Numbered from the stretch's first letter, positions 40,944 to 51,472 are shown. The stretch is DNA of 64,000 nucleotides from Gracilaria domingensis (GCA_022539475.1 VCMS01000034.1:217331-281330), one strand, 5' to 3'. Made by a program: numbers and translations. The notes: a model not told the origin generated them from the sequence alone.

Positions 40944-42317
40944 ATGTATGAAAAGTGCGACCCGGTAAAGCACGAAAGTATATTTCTTCTAACTCTAAAC
41001 GTCGCTTACTGCCTACGGGTGAGTTTGGTTCCTCGCTTACAATGTCTTCGTTGTATACTTGTTTGGGATCATATGCAGAACCGGACCATTAGTCGTCACG
41101 CCTATACAGGAATGTCTTTCTGTTTCATGCCTGAGTACAAAATGATCACGAATCCTATGGTTGAAATTCAGTCCAGGGAAGACAGAAATGAGACGGTCAA
41201 TTGCTTCGATACTGCTCAGGAAGCGGTAGTTCTCGCCAGAGATGTTCTTGCGGCTTTTGCCCGGAACTCTGACGAGCCTGCCTTATCTTCAGCTTATTCT
41301 ATTCGCGACAAACACATATGCTCTTCTACTCCACTCAAGACACTTGATGAACCAAGAGTTTGTGCTCAAGCGAGAAATCGTCCACTTGGTTCTGCCCTGC
41401 AACCTAGTCCAAAACTTGAACTTCTTGATGGTGCGCTGAACGGATATTCAAATTCACTGATGAGTCTGGAAGAGTTGATGTGCGAATCGAATCCATCTTT
41501 GACGCCAGTTGCGGAAAATTGCGATGTCCTGAACTTCGTCAAAACCATTGATGATATCAATGCAACATTTTGCGGGGCCAATTATCAGGAGAATGATATC
41601 TGTGGGGCTTTAAAACAAGTCGGGGACGTGAGAGAAATAGAAGACAGTGATGTTGTTGGGAAGAAGAACAACGGAACAGATAGCATCGAAGCCCTAAAGC
41701 ATCTCTTGGATGGAACGAGCAACCTCACGTTCCAGCCGAAGATTCTTGAGCTCGATCCCTTCCAACACACGCATCATGGCTCTGAGAAACACTTTGGGCA
41801 AGGGGCATTGACTACCAACTCAACAAAATCCGCAGACAATTCTTTGGGACGCAAGAACGCTCGAGATAGACGACGGGCGATTGCACGTCGGCGTACACTC
41901 TTCAGACGTAGAGCGGATGAAAAAGCTCGCATGCAAAGAATAATGAAAGGATTGCTATGCCTTCCAGAAGAAGAGAGACAAAAAGAGCTGATGAAAATCG
42001 AGCACCAACGACGCGAAAACGAGATACGAAGGAAAGCAGAAGAAAAACGTCGTCTGGGTCGGCAGGCTGTAGAACGTTGTCGAGGAAAAGCAGGTCTTGG
42101 TCATAAGGCCCTAGAGATGAGGCTAAAGCTCATACGTGATGAGAATCAAAAGCTTAGGCGAGTAATTGGATATCTTTCCAAATCTGGGCTGGTCTCCGTC
42201 GAAGAACTTCGTAAGCATAGAATAGTCTTCGCAACAGAACGCATTATGTCTGCCATGTCCAAGAGCACTACGTTGGGAGCACAAAGGGCGTCAATTCTAG
42301 AGGTGACGAAAGGGTAG
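40944..42317 (+). CDS. bZIP-like putative transcription factor
   Basis: 457 residues if the ATG at 40944 is used; later Met codons at about 41112-41157 are equally possible, and GTGAGT at 41020 with CAG 60 bp later could be a short in-frame intron. The first 270 residues are acidic/Ser-rich without known domain (activation-region-like). The C-terminal 150 residues are strongly basic and helical: NARDRRRAIARRRTLFRRRADEKARMQRI and then EEKRRLGRQAVERCRGK at about residues 368-384, followed by LEMRLKLIRDENQKLRRVIGYL. This resembles a bZIP basic region plus short zipper, but the invariant Asn of the basic region is Gln, so DNA specificity may differ. Convergent with the Gemin7 gene. Confidence 0.55.
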   Translation: MYEKCDPVKHESIFLLTLNVAYCLRVSLVPRLQCLRCILVWDHMQNRTISRHAYTGMSFCFMPEYKMITNPMVEIQSREDRNETVNCFDTAQEAVVLARDVLAAFARNSDEPALSSAYSIRDKHICSSTPLKTLDEPRVCAQARNRPLGSALQPSPKLELLDGALNGYSNSLMSLEELMCESNPSLTPVAENCDVLNFVKTIDDINATFCGANYQENDICGALKQVGDVREIEDSDVVGKKNNGTDSIEALKHLLDGTSNLTFQPKILELDPFQHTHHGSEKHFGQGALTTNSTKSADNSLGRKNARDRRRAIARRRTLFRRRADEKARMQRIMKGLLCLPEEERQKELMKIEHQRRENEIRRKAEEKRRLGRQAVERCRGKAGLGHKALEMRLKLIRDENQKLRRVIGYLSKSGLVSVEELRKHRIVFATERIMSAMSKSTTLGAQRASILEVTKG

Positions 42318-42403
42318 AAGGCTATCTCTGCCTGAATACACTACCAAGAAAGAACAAGTGATCAACACAAGTAGTACAGTGTAGGATACAAGAAACGCAT
42401 GAG

Positions 42404-42781
42404 TCAAATCTCATTATCCTTGCAGAGCGAAACGTCAAATCGATATACATCACTGCCCCGGACGACGGCGGACTTCAAACAACCTAGAGGAGTTTGAAGC
42501 TCTTTGACTAATAGTGTTCGTGGGTCTGCCTGAATAGCCAAAACGGCGGACGCCACGCGAGTCTCATCCGTGTCGCAAAGATGAAGGCGGACTGGTCCCT
42601 TTCCAGTCAAAGACCTCAGTAACGCGAGATAACGCAGCCTAGAGGTGGATGCACGGTCACGGAAATCTTGCATTGTGACAAACTCGCACTCTTGCCCGCC
42701 TTTCCGAGCTTTGCAAAAGATGTTGGTTAACCTTTGTACACTGCTCCTCACGAGATGGCTATCATAGATGATCTTTGGCAT
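42404..42781 (-). CDS. Gemin7-like SMN-complex component
   Basis: 125 residues from the ATG at 42779-42781; the open frame begins five codons earlier at GTG. Gemin7 is a small Sm-fold protein that pairs with Gemin6 in the SMN complex for snRNP assembly. The C-terminal 80 residues follow human Gemin7 closely: an RLRYLALLRSLTG helix, VRLHLCDTDETRVASAVLAIQADPRTLLVKELQTPLG (matching the human LQTPIG stretch), then AVVRGSDVYRFDV. The N-terminal 45 residues are basic and not conserved. An upstream exon cannot be excluded. Confidence 0.72.
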   Translation of the reverse strand: MPKIIYDSHLVRSSVQRLTNIFCKARKGGQECEFVTMQDFRDRASTSRLRYLALLRSLTGKGPVRLHLCDTDETRVASAVLAIQADPRTLLVKELQTPLGCLKSAVVRGSDVYRFDVSLCKDNEI

Positions 42782-43822
42782 GAACGCTTCGCACACCGTT
42801 CTTTTATTAGTTTTTGCAACCTGCCGCTAACGCCGAAAATTGCGTTTTCAGCAATCGTTTGGAGAAATCACTCTGAGACCTTGCCCAGCGGCTTTCTTGG
42901 AGCTCTTGCTTCAGGTGGAAAACTTAAAGAAATAGCGGTAAGATCTTCCTTCTCAGGCCGGCTCGTTACCAACGGTAACGAGGGCTACCTGCTACATCAG
43001 GATGTGCGCAGCTGTGATCAACATGCCACCCAGGTCCACCGAGGCGGCCGACATGCTTGCTGACCTCTAGAGGAGCTGGACAACCTCCCGGTTGTTTGAA
43101 CTGTTCGAAGTCCTTCGCTCTGCTTGTACGTGCACGCATATCGTCCATGACGAGCGAAAAGTCGCCCGAAGCTTCCACGCCGCAGGCACGGAATATTCAC
43201 GCATATGAACATATAAAAATAAAAATATATGTGCTTCGATTCAAAGAGCGTCACACCAGTTCAACCCTCGAAGATATGATAACCTGCACGAAACGGGAGC
43301 GCATGATGAAGACGAGAATAAGAATTGGTATCTGGAGAAAGACGCAACCTCTCATACCGCCATTCAAGTTTTCCACTGAGGAGCAAGTGAGGTGTTTGGG
43401 ACTAGAGGAAAGCTGCCGCGGAGAAACACGACCTCTGGAGACTATTCAGAGCGGAAAATCGCTGGATGTCTATGGTACTCTGAGCGAAAGAGCCGATGGT
43501 CTGCACAGTGATCAACAAAGCCGACCCAAAGATTGACCGAGCCAGGAAAAGTTAGTGGCGGTAGGATCGCGAAGACAGATACACTACTCCAGGAATTGGT
43601 GTTCAGGTACATAGTAGCTTATGACGTTTTATGTGCGGAGGCAGTAGACCACTGCAGTCCACTGAACTCTGTTCCTCAAGGTCTGGATGGTCTTTGCCGT
43701 ACGATGGCGCTCTCTTGCACAACAAGTAGTTCATACTTTCCACCGACGATTACGCTCCAGCTCGTTTGGGAATTGTTAGATATCAAGGCCGTGATACGCA
43801 GTTCAAGCTTATGCAGAAACTT
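42782..43822. other. Intergenic, no confident gene
   Basis: Plus-strand frames at 43057-43536 and 43533-43874 are open but encode no recognisable domain, and the second overlaps the proteasome gene antisense. Treated as non-coding. Confidence 0.35.
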
Positions 43823-44596
43823 TTATTCTTCCATATCAGAATCAGCTTCAGCTTCTCGCTTCGCCTCCTCATGAATCTTTTGCACTACGTCTCGGGGGAC
43901 CATGGCCGCGGGCTTACCGTCCTTGACCCATATCATTTCAATTTCATATTCCTTGTCCTTACTGTCGTCATGCACGCTTACCACGATCTTGGCCAGATCC
44001 TTGATTGCTTGTTCGCAAGCAATCTGTGGCTCTCCGGCTTTGTTATTGAGAGAAAGTTTTTCCAGTTCGGTTCGGGCCGCCTGCTTCCCTTTTCCATAAG
44101 CGCAAGCGTAATACCTATATGCAACACCGCTCGGTTCAATCATGTACAGTTGAGCGCCCTCCTTTTCTCCATTGTGCACTCCAAGCAAAATTGCGCATCC
44201 AAAAGGGCGAACGTGCCAATGTAATGTATACAGGTGCACAAAATGCGCCAAGCGATCGGCGAGAACGGCGCCAGGGATAGGTCTGCCGTAGAAGTCCAGA
44301 TAGTTTTCGCATTCCTTACGTGCGCGGTCGACAATCACTCGACCGTCGGAGATCAAACCGCAAACGATGAGAGAAGCATGCTTGTCAACAATGTGAGAAC
44401 GACGCAAAGTTCCCGGTACAAGCATCTTAGAAATGATCGTCTTCTCCAACGCTAGTACGACGCCATCCTTGCATCTGACTCCCATACATGTGCCCGAGTT
44501 TTCGACTGATTTAGCCGCATATTCGATCTGGAACACGCGTCCATCTGGGGAGAAGGTCGTAGATGAAAGATCGTACCCGGTACCGATTGATGCCAT
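43823..44596 (-). CDS. PSMA3: 20S proteasome alpha subunit 3 (PSMA3/PRE10 type)
   Basis: 257 residues from the ATG at 44594-44596; ten more codons are open upstream from a GTG. It is a structural alpha-ring subunit of the 20S proteasome. The N-terminus carries the alpha-type signature GTGYDLSSTTFSPDGRVFQIEYA. Next come SVENSGTCMGVRCKDGVVLA, HIVDKHASLIVCGLISDGRVIVDRAR, VHLYTLHWHVRPFGCAILLG, the YACAYGKGKQAARTELEKL helix, and an acidic C-terminal tail (EADSDMEE) typical of PSMA3. Length matches the family (about 250-260). Confidence 0.94.
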   Translation of the reverse strand: MASIGTGYDLSSTTFSPDGRVFQIEYAAKSVENSGTCMGVRCKDGVVLALEKTIISKMLVPGTLRRSHIVDKHASLIVCGLISDGRVIVDRARKECENYLDFYGRPIPGAVLADRLAHFVHLYTLHWHVRPFGCAILLGVHNGEKEGAQLYMIEPSGVAYRYYACAYGKGKQAARTELEKLSLNNKAGEPQIACEQAIKDLAKIVVSVHDDSKDKEYEIEMIWVKDGKPAAMVPRDVVQKIHEEAKREAEADSDMEE

Positions 44597-44661
44597 TCTC
44601 AGTGGTTCTCGGCAAACGCTTGACACGCGGCTCGTGTGATCGCGTCAGTCACCGGAAATTA

Positions 44662-44910
44662 TTAGTATACGAAGAGGAACGATAGCAATGCGAGTAGATT
44701 CCGGTTCGAAGAATGATCAATGCTGGTAGTGACGAAAAGAGACGCGGTAGCGCGCGACGGGTTGATCCCTTCCAGCCTCTGGCGTTGAACTGGAAGCGCA
44801 GACAGAGCGCCTTCAATTTCCTCGAAATATACATATTTTCGTTTTAACACGTTCTTAAAAAAAGAAATGCCGAAAATGGTGCTCACATAAAACACTACGC
44901 GTCCCGCCAT
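44662..44910 (-). CDS. Hypothetical small membrane protein
   Basis: 82 codons from an ATG at 44908-44910, immediately upstream of the proteasome gene on the same strand. The peptide starts MAGRVVFYVSTIFGISFFKNVLKRKYVYFEEIEG: a short hydrophobic helix followed by basic residues, as in small organelle membrane proteins. No family recognised. It may also be chance; the open frame extends further upstream without known similarity. Confidence 0.25.
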   Translation of the reverse strand: MAGRVVFYVSTIFGISFFKNVLKRKYVYFEEIEGALSALPVQRQRLEGINPSRATASLFVTTSIDHSSNRNLLALLSFLFVY

Positions 44911-45317
44911 GGAACCTCTGTGCCTCGTCGAGTCAGAAATTCTTCCGCTTGTAGATAACTTGCGAAGGCGCGCTGTTCGCTTCCGAAAGACTTTTCTCGC
45001 ATACAATATGTCAATACACTGACGCACGATACGGCGTCAAAGCCTGGCACATTTCGTTCATTGTCGACGAGATTTCGCTTCTCAGAACATCTTTGGAACA
45101 AAGTGCGAAACGCTGTTCTTCAGTTGTCTACGAAAATCATGGGTATGTTCTAATCACAACGTGTTCAAAGTATTTCCGATTACGGATCACGACGGCAAAG
45201 CAGTATAGACCATGTTGCATTCGCGCTCCAAATCGTCGGTATATCAATCGCAGGCATATTAGCTCATTGACTATCACTAACCTCTCGTTCTGGGTGGTGC
45301 AGTGACTCACAGTGTTA
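44911..45317. other. Upstream region of the HisRS gene
   Basis: No domain seen. Probably contains the HisRS promoter and 5' UTR. Confidence 0.4.
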
Positions 45318-46710
45318 ATGAGTCAGTCGCCTGCGAACAACTCTCACTCGTAACCTCAGAATCAAAGTCTGACCACGTGCTAAAGTTTCAAGCAGTCTGG
45401 TTCGCGGTTGTCGCGATATCTTAGGTCGCTCTGCGTCTCATCGAAGGCACCTCGTAGACTCGTTTGCAGCTCTATGCCCTGTCTACAACTTCCACGAAAT
45501 TGAAACTCCTATTCTTGAACGAGCGGATCTGTTTTCGCAATCCCTCGGGACCACTTCCGATGTCGTCTCATCAGAAATGTACCATATCGCGGAAACTAAC
45601 CCTGCGCTCGTGCTTCGTCCGGAGGGGACTGCAGGAGTGGCTCGTGCCTTAAAAGACATCGGATGGCTCAAATGCGCTCCAGTGCATGGAACCCGTATAT
45701 GGTACGCCGGACCAATGTTTCGACATGAGAGGCCCCAAAAAGGACGCTATCGCCAGTTTTGGCAGATTGGGGTTGAAGCTGTTGGCGATGATTCAATAAC
45801 AACAGATTTGGATGTCATACAGTTGGCTACGCAGTATCTCCGCTCGATCCAGTGTAACACCAAACTTAGGTTGAATACGCTTGGAGGCAAAGAAACACGT
45901 CGAGTCTATAACAACGCTCTGAAGCTCTTCCTAGAGAGTCGGTATTGGGCACTGTCGACATTAAGCCGTGGCCGATATGACAAAGGTAACTGTATGCGAA
46001 TTTTGGACAGCAAGCTTCCGGAAGACTGTGATGTAATGTCTAAAGCGCCTCAACTACGAGATTTTGTAGACGATTTCGAAAAGGAGCGTTTCAAGAACCT
46101 CTGCAGCCTACTGACGGAAGCAGGCATTGCGTTCGAGATAGATAATCGATTGGTCCGAGGCCTTGACTATTACACAAGTACAGCGTTTGAATTTCTTGGA
46201 CCGGAAGGAAAGGCTGTTTGCGGTGGCGGGAGATACAATAATGTGAGCGGTGCTAGTGGTATTGGATTCGCGATCGGACTAGATCGCATCGAAAGCGAAG
46301 AATGTGAAGGAATTGCATCGTATGACCGCAACCTCGAGAATGGCGTGGTAGTGATAGGGCTCTCCAGGACCGCAGAGCAAGGCGACTGCAAAGTTGGAAA
46401 AGCAGCAAGAAAACTAGTGAAAGAGTTTAGAGGCAAAGGCATCAAGTGTGTTGGCAGATTAGAGGGAGGAAGATTGTCAAAAACGGTAGGACGCGCAGCG
46501 CGATCAGGCGCGAAAGCAGTAATAGTGGTTGGAGAACAAGACTTGCATCAAGGCATGGCACGGGTGAAGTTTGTTAGCTCTGACTGTGAACACGAGCCAG
46601 TGCAAATGAGTATGGTAGACATAGTGGATGCGGTGTCTACGCGCACGCTCGACGCAAGTGAATCGGCAGATGACAGGGGTGTGGTGTCGAATGTAGGAGC
46701 GGAGCAATAA
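45318..46710 (+). CDS. Histidyl-tRNA synthetase, one short intron
   Basis: Charges tRNA-His with histidine. Proposed join: exon 1 at 45318-45349, intron 45350-45395 (GTAACC ... GCTAAAG ... CAAGCAG, 46 bp), exon 2 at 45396-46710; total 448 residues with phase conserved. The body is diagnostic: RGCRDILG (for RGTRDILP), FHEIETPILE (motif 1), LVLRPEGTAG, WYAGPMFRHERPQKGRYRQFWQIGVE (motif 2), the histidyl-specific VRGLDYYTSTAFEF, and CGGGRYNNVSGASGIGFAIGLDRI (motif 3), followed by an anticodon-binding domain. The form is bacterial or organellar in style. Exon 2 has no usable in-frame ATG before motif 1, because TGA lies upstream at 45370-45372; exon 1 is therefore needed but is my inference. A NAGNAG acceptor (AAGCAG) allows two in-frame products. 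Confidence 0.85.
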
Positions 46711-47165
46711 AGGTGAGCGCTGTACTGACAGACGATTCAGTCTCCTGTGAGAAGCTGCTTTTGATTTGAGAACGCGCCAGCAGTCTTGCGAGCGCTGGCT
46801 GGCCGTCAGATGACAAGCTGCCAAAGATCCATCATGGATGGTTAGTCACAAGAGGCGATGATTAAGAGAAAGTTGGAGTAGCAGGCGAAGCTGAAACAGG
46901 AGGCTTGTGGCGAATTTAGAGTGTATGTGCAACACGCACGAAATGGCTTTACTGTGGTAGAAACGAGGTCCATTCGCAACTAGTTGCGACTCGGGTATTT
47001 GCGACCAGCTATAATGGAGTGAAGCGAACCAGCCAGATATGGGTCGACTCGAGCCCACGCAGACTCACAGAGAAGCAAGAACACAGTCTGACGACAGAAG
47101 AGTCAGGCGTCACAGAGAATGAGAAAGCGACAGCGAACTAAGAAGACGGGGGGCACGGCCAAGAT
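46711..47165. other. Intergenic between convergent HisRS and eIF1 genes
   Basis: 3' ends of both genes; nothing else recognised. Confidence 0.5.
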
Positions 47166-47513
47166 TTAGATACCATGAACCTTGATCATGGACTTGCTGG
47201 CTATTTTCTCATCAGAGAGGAAGCCCTTGACCTTCTCACGTTGGTCTCCCTGCAGCTGGATAACCTTGCCCAGCTCTGCGTTGTCCACGACACAGCCGTT
47301 GCAACAAAACACTTTCTTGAAAGCCTTGGTGAGCTTTGCGAGGTCTAGCTTGTCATCCAGGCCTTGGATGGTGGTGAGGGACTTGCGTCCGTTGCGTTGC
47401 TGAAGACGAATGTGGACGATACCTTTGGTGACAACCTGATCATCACCGTCGGCGTCGGCAAACGGGTCGAATGGCGCGGTGACGCCTCCCAGCAGAGCGT
47501 CTCCGGTGTTCAT
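47166..47513 (-). CDS. SUI1: Translation initiation factor eIF1 (SUI1)
   Basis: 115 residues from the ATG at 47511-47513. eIF1 binds the 40S subunit near the P site and enforces AUG selection. The SUI1 domain is clear: GIVHIRLQQRNGRKSLTTIQGL, LAKLTKAFKKVFCCNGCVV, VIQLQGDQREKVKGFL and KIASKSMIKVHGI at the C-terminus. Length and the short acidic N-terminus (FDPFADADGDD) match eIF1. The frame stays open upstream in GC-rich sequence but the conserved protein starts here. Confidence 0.95.
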   Translation of the reverse strand: MNTGDALLGGVTAPFDPFADADGDDQVVTKGIVHIRLQQRNGRKSLTTIQGLDDKLDLAKLTKAFKKVFCCNGCVVDNAELGKVIQLQGDQREKVKGFLSDEKIASKSMIKVHGI

Positions 47514-47988
47514 GAAGCGGCGTTGCGCGGCGGTGGGGGGGGCGTGCGGGCGGGCGGGTGCGGGGACGAACGGAAGGCTTCGGGGCGGCGGGCGAAGAAG
47601 AACGGCGGTGGCGGCCGGAAGACAGGCGGGCAGACAGGCAGGGCAGGCAGACGCAGAGAGGCCGACGGGAGCGGCTGGTGCGGCGGCCAACGCCGCGCGC
47701 GCGCGCTATTTAAGCGCGTTTTGCGTGAGGTGGAACGAGCCGCGGGGCGCGCGCGCGCCCCGACCGGGGCGGCGCCGGCCACGCGCGCCAGCTGTGCCGC
47801 GTGGCGCGCGGCGGCGCCGCGAGACGCACGTGACCGCCAGCGCACGCGCGCGCGCCACCTCGCGCGTGGAAGATGCCGCGCCGCGCGCGGCGCTCCGTTG
47901 GGCGCGGCGCGAGGCGCGCAGCCGCAGCGCCTTCTTCGACGCCGTTCGGCCGCGCAGTTGCCCGCGTCGCGCCCGCCATTGCCGCGCC
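47514..47988. promoter_or_regulatory. GC-rich bidirectional promoter region of eIF1 and F-box genes
   Basis: 475 bp with many CGCG motifs between two outward-pointing ATGs. It is one of the three GC-island promoters in the window. No clear TATA box. Confidence 0.5.
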
Positions 47989-48567
47989 ATGCGGCTGGAG
48001 CAGCTTCCCCGCGACGCGCTGCTGACCATTCTGGCGCACCTCTCGCCCGCCGACATTGCGCAACTCCGCCGCGCGCTGCCGCCGTCGTCGCCAGTGCGCC
48101 CCCTCACCAGCGACCCGTACATCTGGCGCTACCTGTACCTCCGCCACTTCCCCGAGCTGCGCAGCTCGCCGCAGCTCACCATCACCCCCTCCGGCACGCT
48201 CGACTGGCGAGGCGCCTTTCACAGCGCTGAGCGCCGCAGAGCCCTCATCGCCCGCCGCCGCTCCAACGGCTGGCGCCACCCTCGACCCAGCCCTCGGCCC
48301 GCGCCGCAGCTCGCGCCGCCCCCACCCGCCATCCGTATCGTTGTCCATGGAAACATCCACCGCATCGTGTCCGACACCGCTGAGCGTTCGGCCGCAAACG
48401 TCACTTGGGACCACCACATACGTGCCGCGCGCTTTGACTGGACTGGCACCCAACCTCCTCTATCGGCCTCTGCACCGGCCTCTTCTCCCTTGCGGCAGCG
48501 TTCCCCCATCCCCGGCTCTGTACCACCTACCCCCCCATCTTCCCCGCCTCAGGACGACCCACCGTGA
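47989..48567 (+). CDS. F-box protein
   Basis: 192 residues from the ATG at 47989. The N-terminus is an F-box: MRLEQLPRDALLTILAHLSP, then DIAQLRR and the DPYIWRYLYLRHFP end seen in many F-box proteins, which bind Skp1 in SCF ubiquitin ligases. The remainder is Arg-rich and then Pro/Ser-rich with no recognised substrate-binding repeat, so the target is unknown. The open frame extends 170 codons upstream but that part is Arg/Ala low complexity over the promoter. Confidence 0.7.
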   Translation: MRLEQLPRDALLTILAHLSPADIAQLRRALPPSSPVRPLTSDPYIWRYLYLRHFPELRSSPQLTITPSGTLDWRGAFHSAERRRALIARRRSNGWRHPRPSPRPAPQLAPPPPAIRIVVHGNIHRIVSDTAERSAANVTWDHHIRAARFDWTGTQPPLSASAPASSPLRQRSPIPGSVPPTPPSSPPQDDPP

Positions 48568-48655
48568 CCCCCTAGCCGCCTGCAATGCTCCTGTCCCCCG
48601 CTTACCTCGCTTTTGTCACAGCTTTGTAAATCATGCCCCGTCTGGTTTTGTGTGC

Positions 48656-50410
48656 TTAGTGTTGCTTTTCGTCGAAGCACCACAGGCTTACTACCCCATC
48701 ATGCGCGCAGCTCGCTAAAACGCTTTGTCTCGCATTCCACTTCACGTCGTACACTGTTCCTTCTGCCGCCCCCAACTTTTGTAACACCTCGCTGCTTTCC
48801 ACATCCCAAATGTATACATGCCCATCTTCGCTGCCGCCGATCACCACACTCTCACGAGGTCCAAACGTGCTGCGCACAAAGTTTTTGCTGGTATTTTGGT
48901 GCCCCTTGAATCGCTTCACAACCTTTGTCATCCGGATGTCCCATAATCGATTCGAGTTGTCTTTTGAACTCGACACCATCAGAGACCCTGACTCGTTGAA
49001 CTCCACAGACGTTACTTCTCCCAAGTGTGCGCTCAGCGTTCGTACGCATAACCCGCTCACAACATCCCAGAATTTGATGCTTGAGTCCTTGCTACCGGTC
49101 ACGATCAAATTTCCCCTGGCGTTGAAGCCTACACTGCTTATTGAGCTCTTATGCCCGGCAAAGCTTTTTAGCAACGTCTGTGTCTCTGTATCATAAAAGC
49201 GCACCAATCTGTCGTAACCCCCACTTGCAACCGCGTTTCCCCGCGCCTGCATTCTCACAGCATACACATCACTTTCGTGCCCTTGTAACACAGCGCGACA
49301 CAGGGCCACATCTGCCCCCATGTCTCCGTTGAAGGACAGTTTTCCAGCCGATTGGTTATACCTCTTCACGGGCCATTCCGGTTTGTCATGTACGTCTAAG
49401 AGTGTGCCCGTATCCCACACGCGAATAGTACCATCTCCACTGGCACTGGCCAGTAGTTTCCCATTCGCGGTTGCGCTGATATCCCAGATTCGCGATGTGT
49501 GCCCGCATAGAATTCGCTTAAGCGCGCCGGAGCTAGTATCCCAGATACGTGCAGTATTATCGCTTGACCCGCTAGCTATTGTGTCTCCCTCCTCCCCGAC
49601 AAATGTCACGCACTTGACATTGCCAGAATGGCCAACGAACGCGCGCTGTAGCTTGTTGGGAATCACAACGCTTTCGTAGTCCTCCAACAAGGTGCCAATT
49701 CGCGGTGGTAGCTTTGGAGCATGTCGAGAGGAAGCAATCTGAAACGCTAGTGCCTGTTGAAGAAGATGAACAAGTCTAGCGGGCGGAATCTTGCTGGCTT
49801 CTATCAAGGTCTCCCCATTCACGGAGCGTGTTTGCGGAAGATATCCTTCTCGCTGGAAGCTTTCGAACTCGAGAAGACGGGAATACTGCTCAACGAGAGC
49901 GGCCCTGCTGGACGCTGCACCATCCCAATAGCGGAAAGACGGCGCATCTGTGACGGATTTGCACGTGAGCAGGTAACACATGTCTCGAAACTCATCCGGA
50001 GTACTTGCGTACGACTCAAGGTCCTTAAGGCGACGCTGAAGTATGGAAAAAGCTTTCTGGCGCTCTTGATCGTCAATGAACTCGAGGAATTGTTGTTTGT
50101 GGACGGCGAATTTGAACGCCTTCATGCTCTTGAAAGTAGTGCGGGAAAGCAGATGCTCAACCTCCTGCCAGTCACCCTCGAGAATGGCGCTCTTCATCCT
50201 GCGTAGCTGCGCGCGCCTGGAAGCGGCGTTCTTGATCTTGACGTTGGTCTCATCCTGAACGGCTGTGGAGGAATCGTGATAACCTTCGTCATGAAGGTAT
50301 TGAATGATGGTCTGAACGATGTCTAGCTTGATGTTTGGATCCTCAGGGTCAAAGACGGCGCGGTCGAGAACTGCGGCGCGCAAGGAGCGGTCGCTAAAAC
50401 GCAGATCCAT
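48656..50410 (-). CDS. LisH-CTLH-WD40 protein, WDR26/SMU1-like
   Basis: 584 residues from the ATG at 50408-50410. LisH motif at about 29-60 (DIVQTIIQYLHDEGYHDSS), CTLH domain at about 66-124 (AILEGDWQEVEHLL, FKFAVHKQQFLEFID, AFSILQRRLKDLE), then a WDR26-like linker (MCYLLTCKSV, SSRAALVEQ, PPARLVHLLQQAL). From about 262 there are seven WD40 repeats (GSSDNTARIWD, SASGDGTIRVWD, SGGYDRLVRFYD, TGSKDSSIKFWD, SSSKDNSNRLWD, GGSEDGHVYIWD, SCAHDGVVSLW). WDR26 serves the CTLH/GID ubiquitin ligase and SMU1 serves the spliceosome. The linker favours WDR26, but the assignment within this architecture is uncertain. Confidence 0.8.
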   Translation of the reverse strand: MDLRFSDRSLRAAVLDRAVFDPEDPNIKLDIVQTIIQYLHDEGYHDSSTAVQDETNVKIKNAASRRAQLRRMKSAILEGDWQEVEHLLSRTTFKSMKAFKFAVHKQQFLEFIDDQERQKAFSILQRRLKDLESYASTPDEFRDMCYLLTCKSVTDAPSFRYWDGAASSRAALVEQYSRLLEFESFQREGYLPQTRSVNGETLIEASKIPPARLVHLLQQALAFQIASSRHAPKLPPRIGTLLEDYESVVIPNKLQRAFVGHSGNVKCVTFVGEEGDTIASGSSDNTARIWDTSSGALKRILCGHTSRIWDISATANGKLLASASGDGTIRVWDTGTLLDVHDKPEWPVKRYNQSAGKLSFNGDMGADVALCRAVLQGHESDVYAVRMQARGNAVASGGYDRLVRFYDTETQTLLKSFAGHKSSISSVGFNARGNLIVTGSKDSSIKFWDVVSGLCVRTLSAHLGEVTSVEFNESGSLMVSSSKDNSNRLWDIRMTKVVKRFKGHQNTSKNFVRSTFGPRESVVIGGSEDGHVYIWDVESSEVLQKLGAAEGTVYDVKWNARQSVLASCAHDGVVSLWCFDEKQH

Positions 50411-51141
50411 GTCCGAGAAACTAGGAACGAGAGTAAGTGCGTCACAGCGTTCGCTGTGGACAACACAGTAGAGATGTTGTCGGGCGGGAAATTCTCATGA
50501 AAGACCCGAAACCCGGCGCGATAGAATTCACTACTGTGAGCGCCATTCTTGTAGCCAGTCAGGCGCCGGGTGACAAGCCAAAAGGTGCTGCTCGTAGGTA
50601 GAAGAAGAAAATAAACAAAAGTTGCTCGAGAGTACCCAAGGTACGTGTACCAGCCAAAAATATACAGGGTAACAGACCAAACCATACAATGGTTTAAAAT
50701 ATTTTTTAAAGTTATCGAACATTTGAAACGTTTAAAACCTCTCAAAAGAACGTTGCCAAGACGTCCGTAAACGTACACTGTAAGAAAACGGGATCAACAA
50801 GTTGATCCGTACGTAGGTCAAAGAAGTAACCCAGTGTCCACATGTGATGCTCTTTCATTCAGTTTTACTAGCATCTTCAACACACACATTTGATTCAGCT
50901 GTTTCAACAATGGGCAGAACCCCATCATCGCTTTGGCGCTACTTTAGAAAGCAGACCTCTTCTATATTCGCAAACAAGAATATGTCCAGAATTATTCAAA
51001 TAGCCGTAGAGCTTCTGTTACCAAAGCGTACAGCACTAGCTCGTGCGACACGCATAAAAGAGGCTCACTGAAGCCATCACTACTCACATCCCACTACAGC
51101 ACCCAATTCCATCCTCGGTGCAAACTAGAATAACACACTAT

Positions 51142-51270
51142 CACGCTCACTCGCTATGACCGAAATCTTTACCATTCGGAATGTAGGCGAACCAAAAGTC
51201 CCACTTTGCCTCACGCAGCTCGGATCAGCCGCTTCATACAGTGAGTCCACCTAAACAGCACTGCTGCCTA
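51142..51270 (+). repeat. Diverged direct repeat, copy 1
   Basis: Shares GCTCACTCG, AATGTAGGCGAAC/GATGTAGGCAGAC, AAAAGTCC, TTTGCCTCACGCAG and AACAGCACTGCTGC in the same order with 51473-51606. Confidence 0.65.
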
Positions 51271-51472
51271 CGGAAAAAGGTGTGAGTTTCCAAGATCAAG
51301 CTCTACAAGAACGCGAAGGCAGAGCGAAAGTTGGAAAATGCGCGAAGACTGGTGCAGCAAGCACTGGAGTATGGGTTTTATGACCAATATCTCCGTCGTC
51401 TATGACTCGCTCATCTAAAGTGGCGCTCCCCTCTACAATTAATCGTCTTCTGCATGCTTGGAAATTCTATTA

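Noticed and set aside
42734-43063. Plus-strand frame overlapping the Gemin7-like gene
   Set aside because: Antisense to a recognised protein and without domain.
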